Shown piece after piece: positions 17,378-24,383 of a stretch of 64,000 bases of DNA (position 1 is its first letter; every line of letters begins with the position of its first letter). The stretch is from Oscillospiraceae bacterium (GTDB taxonomy: Bacteria; Bacillota; Clostridia; Oscillospirales; Oscillospiraceae). The notes under the pieces were generated by a model. The model made no database searches and was not told where the DNA came from. It was given only the letters and a program-made list of their open reading frames with translations. The translations under genes and the position numbers were made by a program. The stretch lies in the NCBI GenBank assembly GCA_021202845.1, contig JAJQCF010000022.1, positions 243,197-307,196 on the forward strand, written 5' to 3'.

Positions 17378-18289
17378 ATGGCTTTCACAGCTCAGGATGT
17401 TAAAACACTCCGCGAAATGACAAACGTCGGCATGATGGACTGCAAAAAGGCTCTCGTGGAGACCGACGGCGACATGGACAAGGCAGTCGAGTGGCTGCGC
17501 GAAAAGGGACTTGCCAAGGCCGCGAAAAAGGCCGGCCGCGTTGCGGCGGAGGGCATGGCCTATGCCACCGTTGAGGGCGGCGTCGGCGCCGTCGTCGAGG
17601 TTAACTGCGAGACTGACTTCTGCGCGGGCAGCGACCTGTTCAAGGCTTTCGTCAAGGACATCGCCAAGGTCGTCATCGACTCCAACCCCGCCGATGTTGA
17701 GGCTCTGCTCGCCAGCCCCTACCCGGGAACCAACCTGACCGTTTCCGAGACCATTCCCGAAAAGGTTATGGCTATCGGCGAGAACCTGCAAATCCGCCGT
17801 TTCGTGCGCTATGACGCCAACACCAGCGTAGCCTACGTACACGCGGGCGGCAAGATTGGCGTTCTCGTCAACCTCGAAGTCGGCGGCGGCATTGACGCCA
17901 CTGCTATCGGCAAGGACGTCGCCATGCAGATTGCCGCGCTCAACCCCCGCTTCTGGGACAAGAGCAGCGTGACCGAGGAAGTTTTGGCCGAGGAGAAGAA
18001 AATTGCTCTGGCGCTCATGGACAACGACCCCAAGATGGCGGACAAGCCGCAGGCGGTCAAAGAGAAGATTGTCATGGGCAAGATGAACAAGTTCTACGAG
18101 GAAAACTGCCTGCTGCAGCAGGACTTCGTCAAGGACGGCTCCATGTCCGTGGAGAAGTATATCGCTTCCGCTGCCAAGGCTCTGGGCGGCACCGTCAAGT
18201 TCGTTGACGCCGTGCGCTACATGAAGGGCGAGGGCATAGAGAAGAAGGAAGAGGACTTCGCCGCAGAAGTCGCCAGCATGATTAAGTAA
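17378..18289 (+). CDS. tsf: Elongation factor Ts
   Basis: Nucleotide exchange factor for EF-Tu. The 303-residue protein has the N-terminal UBA-like domain (VKTLREMTNVGMMDCKKAL, residues about 8-26) and the core signature NCETDFCAG near 74-82. It is followed by the two EF-Ts subdomains. GGGAGG precedes the ATG. It is cotranscribed with rpsB, and a strong 12-bp terminator hairpin follows within 20 bases of the stop. Confidence 0.97.
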   Translation: MAFTAQDVKTLREMTNVGMMDCKKALVETDGDMDKAVEWLREKGLAKAAKKAGRVAAEGMAYATVEGGVGAVVEVNCETDFCAGSDLFKAFVKDIAKVVIDSNPADVEALLASPYPGTNLTVSETIPEKVMAIGENLQIRRFVRYDANTSVAYVHAGGKIGVLVNLEVGGGIDATAIGKDVAMQIAALNPRFWDKSSVTEEVLAEEKKIALALMDNDPKMADKPQAVKEKIVMGKMNKFYEENCLLQQDFVKDGSMSVEKYIASAAKALGGTVKFVDAVRYMKGEGIEKKEEDFAAEVASMIK

Positions 18290-18307
18290 TTTTTCGAGAC
18301 AATATAA

Positions 18308-18350
18308 CAGCGGCCGACCTTTGTTTTCAGGGTCGGCCGCTGTGCTTTTT
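18308..18350 (+). terminator. Terminator after tsf
   Basis: CAGCGGCCGACC and GGTCGGCCGCTG form a 12-bp stem, followed by a short T-run (18346-18350). It lies between the convergent tsf and histidine-kinase genes and could stop transcription from either side. Confidence 0.88.
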
Positions 18351-18354
18351 GCGC

Positions 18355-19389
18355 TCAAAACAGCACCGTAATCTCCGTGCCGATTTCAAGGCGGCTCTCC
18401 AGCGTAATCTCCGCGCCGTGCAGCGCCGCGCCGTGCTTGACAATGCTCAGTCCCAGCCCCGTGCCGCCAATCTCGCGTGAGTGGCTCTTGTCCACGCGGT
18501 AAAAGCGCTCGAAAACGCGCTCGCGGTCGTCCGGCGGTATGCCGATGCCTGTGTCCGCCACGCTTAGCGCCACGCGGCTGCCTCGCCGCTCAACCGTGAC
18601 GCGCACTTGGCCGGAGGGCTTATTGTACTTTATCGCGTTGTCGCAGAGGTTGAAAACTATTTCCTCCAGCACCGCGCGCACGCCCATTACGTACTGCGCC
18701 GTGCCCACGACCTCGATTTTCACGTCCCACGCGGCGGCAATGGACGCAAGGCGCGAGACAATGTCGCGGCAGAGCGCGAGCAGGTCCACGCGCTCCATGC
18801 TGCGCGGCATTTCCGCCTCGTCCAGCTCGCTCAGCCGCAGAATGTCGCTCACCAGCAGAATCATTCTCTGTGCCTCGTCGTATATTTTGCCGGCAAACGG
18901 GGCGACGTCCTCCTCGCCCGCCACGCCGTCGCGGATTATCTCGGCGTAGCCGGAAATGGAGGTCAGCGGCGTTTTCAGCTCGTGGGAGACGTTGGCGGTG
19001 AACTCGCGGCGCATGGCGTCCTGCTGGCTGTGCTCGCGCTTTATCGCGTCCAGCTGGCTTTTTATGCGGCGGTTCTGGTCGGCAATGCGGCGCACGGCGG
19101 GGCGCAGCTCGGGGTACATATCGCGCTCGTCGGGGTTGTCGAGGTTCAGCTGCTCTATGGGCTGCGCCACCCTCTGCGCGCCGAAGGCCGCCAGCGCCGC
19201 GCCCGCCGCAAGGCACAGCAGCAGTATGCCCACAAAGGGGTAGAAGCACTCGGTCAGAACCTCGCCCAGCGCGAAGCCGGCCTCCGCGTCCGGCAGCGCC
19301 TGCCACAGCGCCGCCGCCGACAGCACGGCGCAGACGCACGAGAGGATAACCGAGGAGGCAAAAATGCAGACGAAAATACGTGTTTTCAT
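18355..19389 (-). CDS. Membrane sensor histidine kinase (PhoR-like), orphan
   Basis: The 344-residue kinase has two N-terminal membrane helices (about residues 5-28 and 45-70) flanking a very short external loop. A linker and the dimerisation/phosphoacceptor domain follow, with the H-box FTANVSHELKTPLTS (phosphorylated His near 131). The ATP-binding domain has N-box DNAIKYN, G1 VADTGIGIPP and GGTGLGLSIV. ATG at 19389 has AAAAGGTG at good spacing, so two earlier in-frame starts are less likely. No response regulator is adjacent; the upstream neighbour is tRNA-Leu with its own terminator. The partner must lie elsewhere. Confidence 0.9.
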   Translation of the reverse strand: MKTRIFVCIFASSVILSCVCAVLSAAALWQALPDAEAGFALGEVLTECFYPFVGILLLCLAAGAALAAFGAQRVAQPIEQLNLDNPDERDMYPELRPAVRRIADQNRRIKSQLDAIKREHSQQDAMRREFTANVSHELKTPLTSISGYAEIIRDGVAGEEDVAPFAGKIYDEAQRMILLVSDILRLSELDEAEMPRSMERVDLLALCRDIVSRLASIAAAWDVKIEVVGTAQYVMGVRAVLEEIVFNLCDNAIKYNKPSGQVRVTVERRGSRVALSVADTGIGIPPDDRERVFERFYRVDKSHSREIGGTGLGLSIVKHGAALHGAEITLESRLEIGTEITVLF

Positions 19390-19410
19390 GTTCATCACCT
19401 TTTATATTAT

Positions 19411-19439
19411 AAAAAACCGGAGCAAGGCTCTTGCTCCGG
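19411..19439 (-). terminator. Terminator of tRNA-Leu
   Basis: On the minus strand CCGGAGCAAG and CTTGCTCCGG form a 10-bp stem with a 3-base loop, followed by TTTTTT. It separates tRNA-Leu from the histidine kinase, so the kinase relies on readthrough or an unseen start. Confidence 0.92.
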
Positions 19440-19441
19440 CG

Positions 19442-19526
19442 TGGTGCGCCTGAAGGGACTCGAACCCACACGCATTGCAGCACGAGAACCTAAATCTCGC
19501 ATGTCTACCAATTCCATCACAGGCGC
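19442..19526 (-). tRNA. tRNA-Leu (anticodon UAG)
   Basis: The acceptor arms GCGCCTG/CAGGCGC pair perfectly, and the 3' CCA is encoded. The anticodon stem CGAGA/TCTCG encloses the loop TTTAGGT, giving anticodon UAG (reads CUA and other CUN codons). An extended variable arm is present, as expected for a class II tRNA. The length is 85 nt including CCA. Confidence 0.96.
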
Positions 19527-19529
19527 GTT

Positions 19530-19559
19530 ATTATATTGGCGAATTGCATTTTAACACAA
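19530..19559 (-). promoter_or_regulatory. Promoter of tRNA-Leu
   Basis: On the minus strand TTGTGT (plus 19554-19559) and TATAAT (plus 19530-19535) with an 18-base spacer, immediately upstream of the tRNA. Confidence 0.75.
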
Positions 19560-19626
19560 TCGGGGGCATATTTCAACTGTTTTGTCCGCGGCAGGCGGAT
19601 TTTTAAAATTTCTTGCGCCGCCGCAC

Positions 19627-19655
19627 TTTACTCCGCGTGTGTTTTGGTATATAAT
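19627..19655 (+). promoter_or_regulatory. Promoter of tsaE-tsaB-upp
   Basis: TATAAT at 19650-19655 with a weak -35, TTTACT (19627-19632), at 17 bases. The start would be about 25 bases before tsaE. Confidence 0.6.
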
Positions 19656-19688
19656 CTCTAAGAATAAAATCTGTTTTTGGAGCTTAGA

Positions 19689-20123
19689 ATGGTTTACATA
19701 ACTGAAAGCACGGAGGAGACGGAGGCGCTGGGCGCGGCGCTGGGGCGCTGCGCGGCGGACGGCTCGGTCATCGCCATGTACGGCGGACTGGGCGCGGGGA
19801 AAACCGCCTTCATTCGCGGCCTCGCGCGCGGCATGGGCATCACCGCGCGCGTCACAAGCCCGACATTCACCATAGTCAACGAATACGAGGGCGCAAGGAG
19901 CCTTTTCCACTTCGACATGTACCGCCTCGCCTCTGCGGACGAGCTGTTCGACATCGGCTGGGACGACTACTTGGAGCGCGGCGGCGTCTGCGCCGTGGAG
20001 TGGAGCGAGAACGTGGACGGCGCTTTTGACGGCGGCGAAATCCGCGTCACTATTGATAAAATTTCAGATACGGCCCGCCGTATCACGATAGAGGGTGTAG
20101 ATTTTGCTTATACTGGGTCTTGA
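19689..20123 (+). CDS. tsaE: tRNA threonylcarbamoyladenosine biosynthesis ATPase TsaE
   Basis: ATPase of the t6A modification complex with TsaB and TsaD. The 144-residue protein has Walker A GGLGAGKT near residues 35-42 and the family motifs TSPTFTIVNEY (about 57-67) and FHFDMYRL (about 74-81). VEWSENV is near 102-108. ATG at 19689 is preferred because TTGGAG lies six bases upstream; an earlier in-frame start at 19677 is possible. It overlaps the tsaB start by 20 bases. Confidence 0.93.
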   Translation: MVYITESTEETEALGAALGRCAADGSVIAMYGGLGAGKTAFIRGLARGMGITARVTSPTFTIVNEYEGARSLFHFDMYRLASADELFDIGWDDYLERGGVCAVEWSENVDGAFDGGEIRVTIDKISDTARRITIEGVDFAYTGS

Positions 20124-20820
20124 AGCCTCGGCCAAGGCTGCTTCGGCGGCGCTCACGCGCGACGGTGCGCTGCTCGCACAGCACTTTCAGTGCAGCGGCC
20201 TGACGCACAGCCGCACGCTGCTGCCGATGGCGGAGGATTTATTGAAAAACGCGGGGCTGACGCTGGCGGACGTTGACGCCGTTGCCGTCTCGCAGGGCCC
20301 CGGCTCGTTCACGGGCGTGCGCATAGGCATATCCACGGCCAAGGGGCTGTGCTGGGGCGCGGAAAAGCCCGCTGTCGGCGTCTCCACGCTGGAGGCAATG
20401 GCGTGGAACGGCGAGTGCGCGCCGGTCGGCTCCGTCATCTGCTGCGTTATGGATGCCCGCCGCTCGCAGGTCTACAACGCGCTTTTCGACTTCCGCGGCG
20501 GTAGCCCGCAGCGCCTGTGCGACGACAGGGCGATAGCGCTGGAGCAGCTCGGAGCCGAGCTGCGGGACATGGGCAGGCTCGCCTTCGTCGTCGGCGACGG
20601 CGCGGAGCTGGGATATAACTATCTCACGGCGAGCGGCGTTCCCGCCGTTCTTGCGCCGCCGAGCGTGCGCCGCCAGTGCGCTTTCGGCGTGTGCCGCGCG
20701 GCGGAGGGGCGCGAGCCGAAATCTGCCGCGGAGCTGCTGCCTGTCTATCTCCGGCTCTCGCAGGCCGAGAGGGAGAGGCTCGCCAAGCTGCAAATAAACT
20801 CAACACACAAAGGAGACTGA
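20104..20820 (+). CDS. tsaB: tRNA threonylcarbamoyladenosine biosynthesis protein TsaB
   Basis: Inactive ASKHA-fold partner of TsaD in t6A synthesis at tRNA position 37. The 238-residue protein begins MLILGLEASAKAASAAL and contains the family signature QGPGSFTGVRIGISTAKGL near residues 63-81. The start is an unusual TTG at 20104 inside the end of tsaE, which implies translational coupling. The third common neighbour, rimI, is absent; upp follows six bases downstream instead. Confidence 0.92.
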   Translation: MLILGLEASAKAASAALTRDGALLAQHFQCSGLTHSRTLLPMAEDLLKNAGLTLADVDAVAVSQGPGSFTGVRIGISTAKGLCWGAEKPAVGVSTLEAMAWNGECAPVGSVICCVMDARRSQVYNALFDFRGGSPQRLCDDRAIALEQLGAELRDMGRLAFVVGDGAELGYNYLTASGVPAVLAPPSVRRQCAFGVCRAAEGREPKSAAELLPVYLRLSQAERERLAKLQINSTHKGD

Positions 20821-20826
20821 GCAAAA

Positions 20827-21459
20827 ATGAGTATTGTATACACGTTTGACCATCCGCTGATTCAGCACAAGCTGTCCATACTGCGCGACGAAAAAACCGG
20901 CGCCAAGGAGTTCCGCGAGCTTATAAGCGAGATTGCCGCGCTGATGTGCTACGAGGCCACGCGAGATTTGCCTATGGAGGACGCGGAGGTCTACACGCCC
21001 GTGGCTCCGGCCAAGGTGCGCCGCCTTGCGGGCAAGAAGCTCGCCGTGGTGCCCATACTGCGCGCCGGACTGGGCATGGTAGAGGGCGTGCTGAGCATAA
21101 TCCCCTCGGCCAAGGTGGGGCACATCGGCCTCTACCGCGACCCCGAGACGCTGGAGCCGGTGGAGTATTACTGCAAAATGCCGCCGGACATCAGCGAGCG
21201 CGACGTATACATCGTTGACCCCATGCTGGCGACGGGCGGCAGCGCCGTGGCCGCGATAAAGGTGCTGCGCGAGGAGCACGGCGTGCAGCGCATACGCCTC
21301 ATGTGCATAATAGCCGCACCGGAGGGCATAGCCGCCGTGCGCGAGGCGTACCCCGACGTTGACATCTACGCCGCCGCCGAGGACGAGTGCCTGAACGAGC
21401 ACGGCTATATAGTCCCCGGACTGGGAGACGCGGGCGACAGAATTTTTGGCACGAAATAA
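20827..21459 (+). CDS. upp: Uracil phosphoribosyltransferase
   Basis: Salvages uracil to UMP with PRPP. The 210-residue protein has the UPRTase signatures [11 protein letters not shown] near residues 75-85 and the PRPP-binding [11 protein letters not shown] near 130-140, plus the C-terminal GLGDAGDR uracil-binding loop. AAAGGAG lies just before the start. It is the last gene of the tsaE-tsaB-upp transcript, with a clear terminator 20 bases after its stop. Confidence 0.97.
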   Translation: MSIVYTFDHPLIQHKLSILRDEKTGAKEFRELISEIAALMCYEATRDLPMEDAEVYTPVAPAKVRRLAGKKLAVVPILRAGLGMVEGVLSIIPSAKVGHIGLYRDPETLEPVEYYCKMPPDISERDVYIVDPMLATGGSAVAAIKVLREEHGVQRIRLMCIIAAPEGIAAVREAYPDVDIYAAAEDECLNEHGYIVPGLGDAGDRIFGTK

Positions 21460-21480
21460 AAACGGTTAAAAAGTGAAAGA

Positions 21481-21520
21481 CCCCCGATTTTGCACATATC
21501 AGCGAAATCGGGGGTTATTT
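21481..21520 (+). terminator. Terminator after upp
   Basis: CCCCCGATTT and AAATCGGGGG form a 10-bp stem with a 14-base loop, followed by TTATTTT. Confidence 0.85.
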
Positions 21521-21541
21521 TCGACAGCAATAAGCCGGCAG

Positions 21542-21559
21542 ACATAATGTGCGTTATGC
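21542..21559. repeat. 18-bp inverted repeat, left copy
   Basis: ACATAATGTGCGTTATGC. It is the exact reverse complement of the copy at 21745-21762 and is itself an imperfect dyad (CATAA/TTATG). The two copies flank the surface-protein promoter, so they may be operator sites. Confidence 0.6.
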
Positions 21560-21678
21560 AGTATCTGATATGGTTTTGACGCTTTATAAAGGCGTAAAAA
21601 GTGCGCGGCAGACCGTCCCCGCCGCTGCTGATGATGGCTGTATTTCAAGATTTTTTAGTACTATTTCCAAAAAAGTAA

Positions 21679-21707
21679 TTGACAATTAAATATAATAGGT
21701 ATAGAAT
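21679..21707 (+). promoter_or_regulatory. Promoter of the surface-protein/sortase cluster
   Basis: TTGACA (21679-21684) and TAGAAT (21702-21707) with a 17-base spacer. It lies between the two 18-bp inverted repeats and would give a 5' leader of about 215 bases. Confidence 0.75.
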
Positions 21708-21744
21708 CAATGTAATTACAGTTGTGGTATGCGGCAGAAATGCA

Positions 21745-21762
21745 GCATAACGCACATTATGT
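21745..21762. repeat. 18-bp inverted repeat, right copy
   Basis: GCATAACGCACATTATGT, the exact reverse complement of 21542-21559. It lies downstream of the promoter, where a bound or looping repressor would block transcription. Confidence 0.6.
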
Positions 21763-21856
21763 TTCGCGGCTCGTTATTTTACGCGGCAGTAATGTCGTTT
21801 TATATGCTGTTTGCTGTTATGCCCGTGGCGGCGTGACAGAAGCGCCCGAAAATCCA

Positions 21857-21930
21857 GCCATATTCGCCCTGAGGGGCGTGTGGATATTATTACCCGTCCG
21901 AACGGACGGAGAAAGTGAGAGGAATTCAAC
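21857..21930 (+). repeat. Leader repeat, copy 1, upstream of first surface protein
   Basis: The stretch starting ATATTCGCCCTGAGGGGCG recurs almost unchanged at 24308. It contains a small CGCCC/GGGGCG hairpin and a CCGTCCG/CGGACGG hairpin just before the ribosome-binding site. The similarity continues into the signal-peptide codons. No known riboswitch class was recognised. Confidence 0.75.
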
Positions 21931-24225
21931 GTGAAAAAACAATGGAAGAGACTGCTGGCGCTGCTGATGGTCTTGACGATGTGCGTTGCTGTACTTCCGG
22001 GAGCGGCGTTGGCTGCGGATGACGAAGAAAGCGGAGACGATTCATCAGCAACAACAGTGAGCAGCAAGACGCTGACGGTTGGCAGCAGTGATGACGCTGA
22101 TTATTCGACGATTCAGGCGGCCATCAACTATATCAATACTCAGGAAGATAAAACCGATTGGACGATTACCGTCGAGAGCGGTGCATATAAGCGCTTTACC
22201 GTGCTTACTGGTCTGGATGGACTGACGATTCAAGCTGCAGACAATGCAAATGTCACAATAAGCACTTGGGACGGCACAGCGAGCGAAGACGGCAGTGTTC
22301 CCAAGAAGCAGGAATCCTACTACCTTTATAACGGCATCTATATTATGTCGCAAAATGTCACATTAAAGGGCTTGACTGTCAATGTTGGCTGGGATGTGGA
22401 TGTATCGTATGCCACCACATTGAGAGATGGTCTGTCAGACTTTGATTTGCCCTATTCTTCATGTTGGTATGTTGCGGGAATCAGAACGACTAAGGCGGAC
22501 AGCGCGGATGGCTTGGTTATCGACAGTTGCCATTTCACATCGAGCATTCAGGGGGATGATTCTAACACAAATTACGGTATTCTGACAGCGTGCTATACCT
22601 TTACTGTAAAGAATACTACGTTTGATGGGTTCTGGCAAGGCATTTCTGTAATGGGCGATTATTATGCTGTGGATAGTGTGTCAATCACAGGAAACACATT
22701 TACAGATTGTAACCGTGCTATTTCGATTTACTATAAGGTTGCACCTACTGATACCAGTAATATGGGAACTTTGTCAATTACCAATAACGTCATTGTGGGT
22801 AGCAGCGATGTCAGAAGTAAGATCATTCTCCACGATGTTTCTTCAAATGGCAGCATGGGCAATGTAATAATGAGCGGAAATACATTCATTTATGGTTTTG
22901 TGCTCATCGTGAATTTTGCCGAAAGCCCAGATACCATCAACGGAAAGACAGTTCTCAGTGGAGAAGCAAAATCCGCGGTTTTTGCGGACAACACATGGTC
23001 ATATGGAAGCTTCTACGTAGAATCCAGTGAGTATTATAATTCTGATAGCGGGTATACTGGAACACTCGAGGCTGACATTCCGGAGCTTGCATATTATGAA
23101 GCACCTGAAGACGACACCGGATATTGGGTGCTGAATACCGATTTGGAATCGGGTAACTATACGGGCAGCTATGCAAACCCTGAGGGGACTACAGAGTATG
23201 TGCAGTCTGTGATTAAAGCGGCAAATGAAGCAGGTTCTCATACACTTTCCTTTACGTTTGACGATGAAGACAAACTGATTTATACACTCACTGCATTTAA
23301 GGATGCTATCTACTGGGTTTCCTCCAGCTCTGAAAAAACCAGCGAACCCGGTCTTGAGAAGAAAATCCTCCTTGAGGACGGCACAGAGGTTGACCAGACC
23401 AGCGCCTCCACCGACGATGAAATCAAGTTCCAACTGACTTCCAATGTTCCGAAGGGGCTGGATACTTACGGGACATATACCTTGACGTTCCATGATGTTC
23501 TTGACAGCGCGCTTTCGCTAAACGAGGACAGCTTTACCGTCAAGATTGGGGATATAGTACTTGAGGACACTGATTACACGCTGACAATTTCTACAGAAGA
23601 CGACCCCCTTGAAGATGGCTGCACCTTTGAGCTTTCCATTGTACTGACAGACATAGAAGGCATTGAAGAGTACGACGAGATTGTTGTGACCTACACTGCG
23701 AAGCTGATTACCACAACGCCGGGGGCTTACTACAACGAAGCATGGGTCACATATCCCAACGATGAATCCGAGCACGGCAAGGTCGAGGTTGACACCTACG
23801 GAATCAGCGTCTTTAAGTATGACGCGTCTGAATATACGACCGAGGATGACGGTACTATTACATATAAGGCTCTGTCCGGTGCAGTATTTACACTGTATTC
23901 TGATGAAGATTGCACAGTCGTGGTTGGAACGGATACTTCCGACGAGAATGGCACTTTGACTTTCAGCGGCCTTGCCGAAGGTACTTACTACCTCGTTGAA
24001 ACCCAAGCCCCGAGCGGTTATGTTGGAAGCTCCACGGTGATAGAGATTGTCATTCCCGATGATGCGAACGCAGATACCTTCTGGGCATACGCTAACGTCC
24101 CGAACGCTCCTGTCCCCGAAACCGGCGGAACGGGCACAGCCATGTACACCACCGTGGGCGTAATAATCCTGCTTGCGGCGGGCTGTGTGTTCCTGTTCAC
24201 TCACAAAAAGCGCGAATCTGACTAA
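21931..24225 (+). CDS. Sortase-anchored surface protein with beta-helix, D2 isopeptide and SpaA/CnaB domains (paralogue 1)
   Basis: The 764-residue protein begins with a GTG start and a signal peptide (KKQWKRLLALLMVLTM, Ala-rich cleavage region near 24-29). Residues about 50-400 look like a right-handed beta-helix of short repeats (TIQAAINYI, NTFTDCNRAISIY), a fold common in adhesins and glycan-active proteins. A fimbrial D2-type isopeptide domain follows (about 468-620), then a SpaA/CnaB domain (about 624-735, with GLAEGTYYLVETQAPSGY). The sorting signal is a variant LPXTG motif, VPETGG (about 728), a membrane helix and a KKRESD tail. It is AT-richer than its neighbours. Its paralogue follows. 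It may be a pilus shaft or an adhesin; the binding target is unknown. Confidence 0.85.
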   Translation: MKKQWKRLLALLMVLTMCVAVLPGAALAADDEESGDDSSATTVSSKTLTVGSSDDADYSTIQAAINYINTQEDKTDWTITVESGAYKRFTVLTGLDGLTIQAADNANVTISTWDGTASEDGSVPKKQESYYLYNGIYIMSQNVTLKGLTVNVGWDVDVSYATTLRDGLSDFDLPYSSCWYVAGIRTTKADSADGLVIDSCHFTSSIQGDDSNTNYGILTACYTFTVKNTTFDGFWQGISVMGDYYAVDSVSITGNTFTDCNRAISIYYKVAPTDTSNMGTLSITNNVIVGSSDVRSKIILHDVSSNGSMGNVIMSGNTFIYGFVLIVNFAESPDTINGKTVLSGEAKSAVFADNTWSYGSFYVESSEYYNSDSGYTGTLEADIPELAYYEAPEDDTGYWVLNTDLESGNYTGSYANPEGTTEYVQSVIKAANEAGSHTLSFTFDDEDKLIYTLTAFKDAIYWVSSSSEKTSEPGLEKKILLEDGTEVDQTSASTDDEIKFQLTSNVPKGLDTYGTYTLTFHDVLDSALSLNEDSFTVKIGDIVLEDTDYTLTISTEDDPLEDGCTFELSIVLTDIEGIEEYDEIVVTYTAKLITTTPGAYYNEAWVTYPNDESEHGKVEVDTYGISVFKYDASEYTTEDDGTITYKALSGAVFTLYSDEDCTVVVGTDTSDENGTLTFSGLAEGTYYLVETQAPSGYVGSSTVIEIVIPDDANADTFWAYANVPNAPVPETGGTGTAMYTTVGVIILLAAGCVFLFTHKKRESD

Positions 24226-24235
24226 TCAGACTATG

Positions 24236-24263
24236 CTCGCTAACGGAGGGTTAACCCCTCCGT
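24236..24263 (+). repeat. Intergenic hairpin after surface protein 1
   Basis: AACGGAGGG and CCCTCCGTT arms form a hairpin followed by an A-rich stretch rather than a T-run. The same element recurs after the second paralogue (about 26428-26455). It may set RNA stability or the ratio of gene products rather than end transcription. Confidence 0.6.
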
Positions 24264-24307
24264 TCGGCGGGTAAAATAAAATCAATAACAGATAAGCAAA
24301 AAATCTT

Positions 24308-24383
24308 GCCATATTCGCCCTGAGGGGCGTGTGGATATTATTACCCGTCCGAATACGGACGGAGAAAGCGGGAGGAATTTACC
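24308..24383 (+). repeat. Leader repeat, copy 2, upstream of second surface protein
   Basis: Near-identical to 21857-21930, with the same two hairpins; the second has two extra bases in the loop. It was copied with the gene during a tandem duplication. Confidence 0.75.

Noticed and set aside
18607-19554. 315-codon plus-strand frame over the histidine kinase and tRNA-Leu
   Set aside because: It runs through a complete tRNA gene and is antisense to a clear kinase.
21857-24383. Possible CRISPR or transposon repeats at the surface cluster
   Set aside because: There are only two copies, over 2 kb apart, each continuous with the start of a paralogous gene. A gene duplication explains them.
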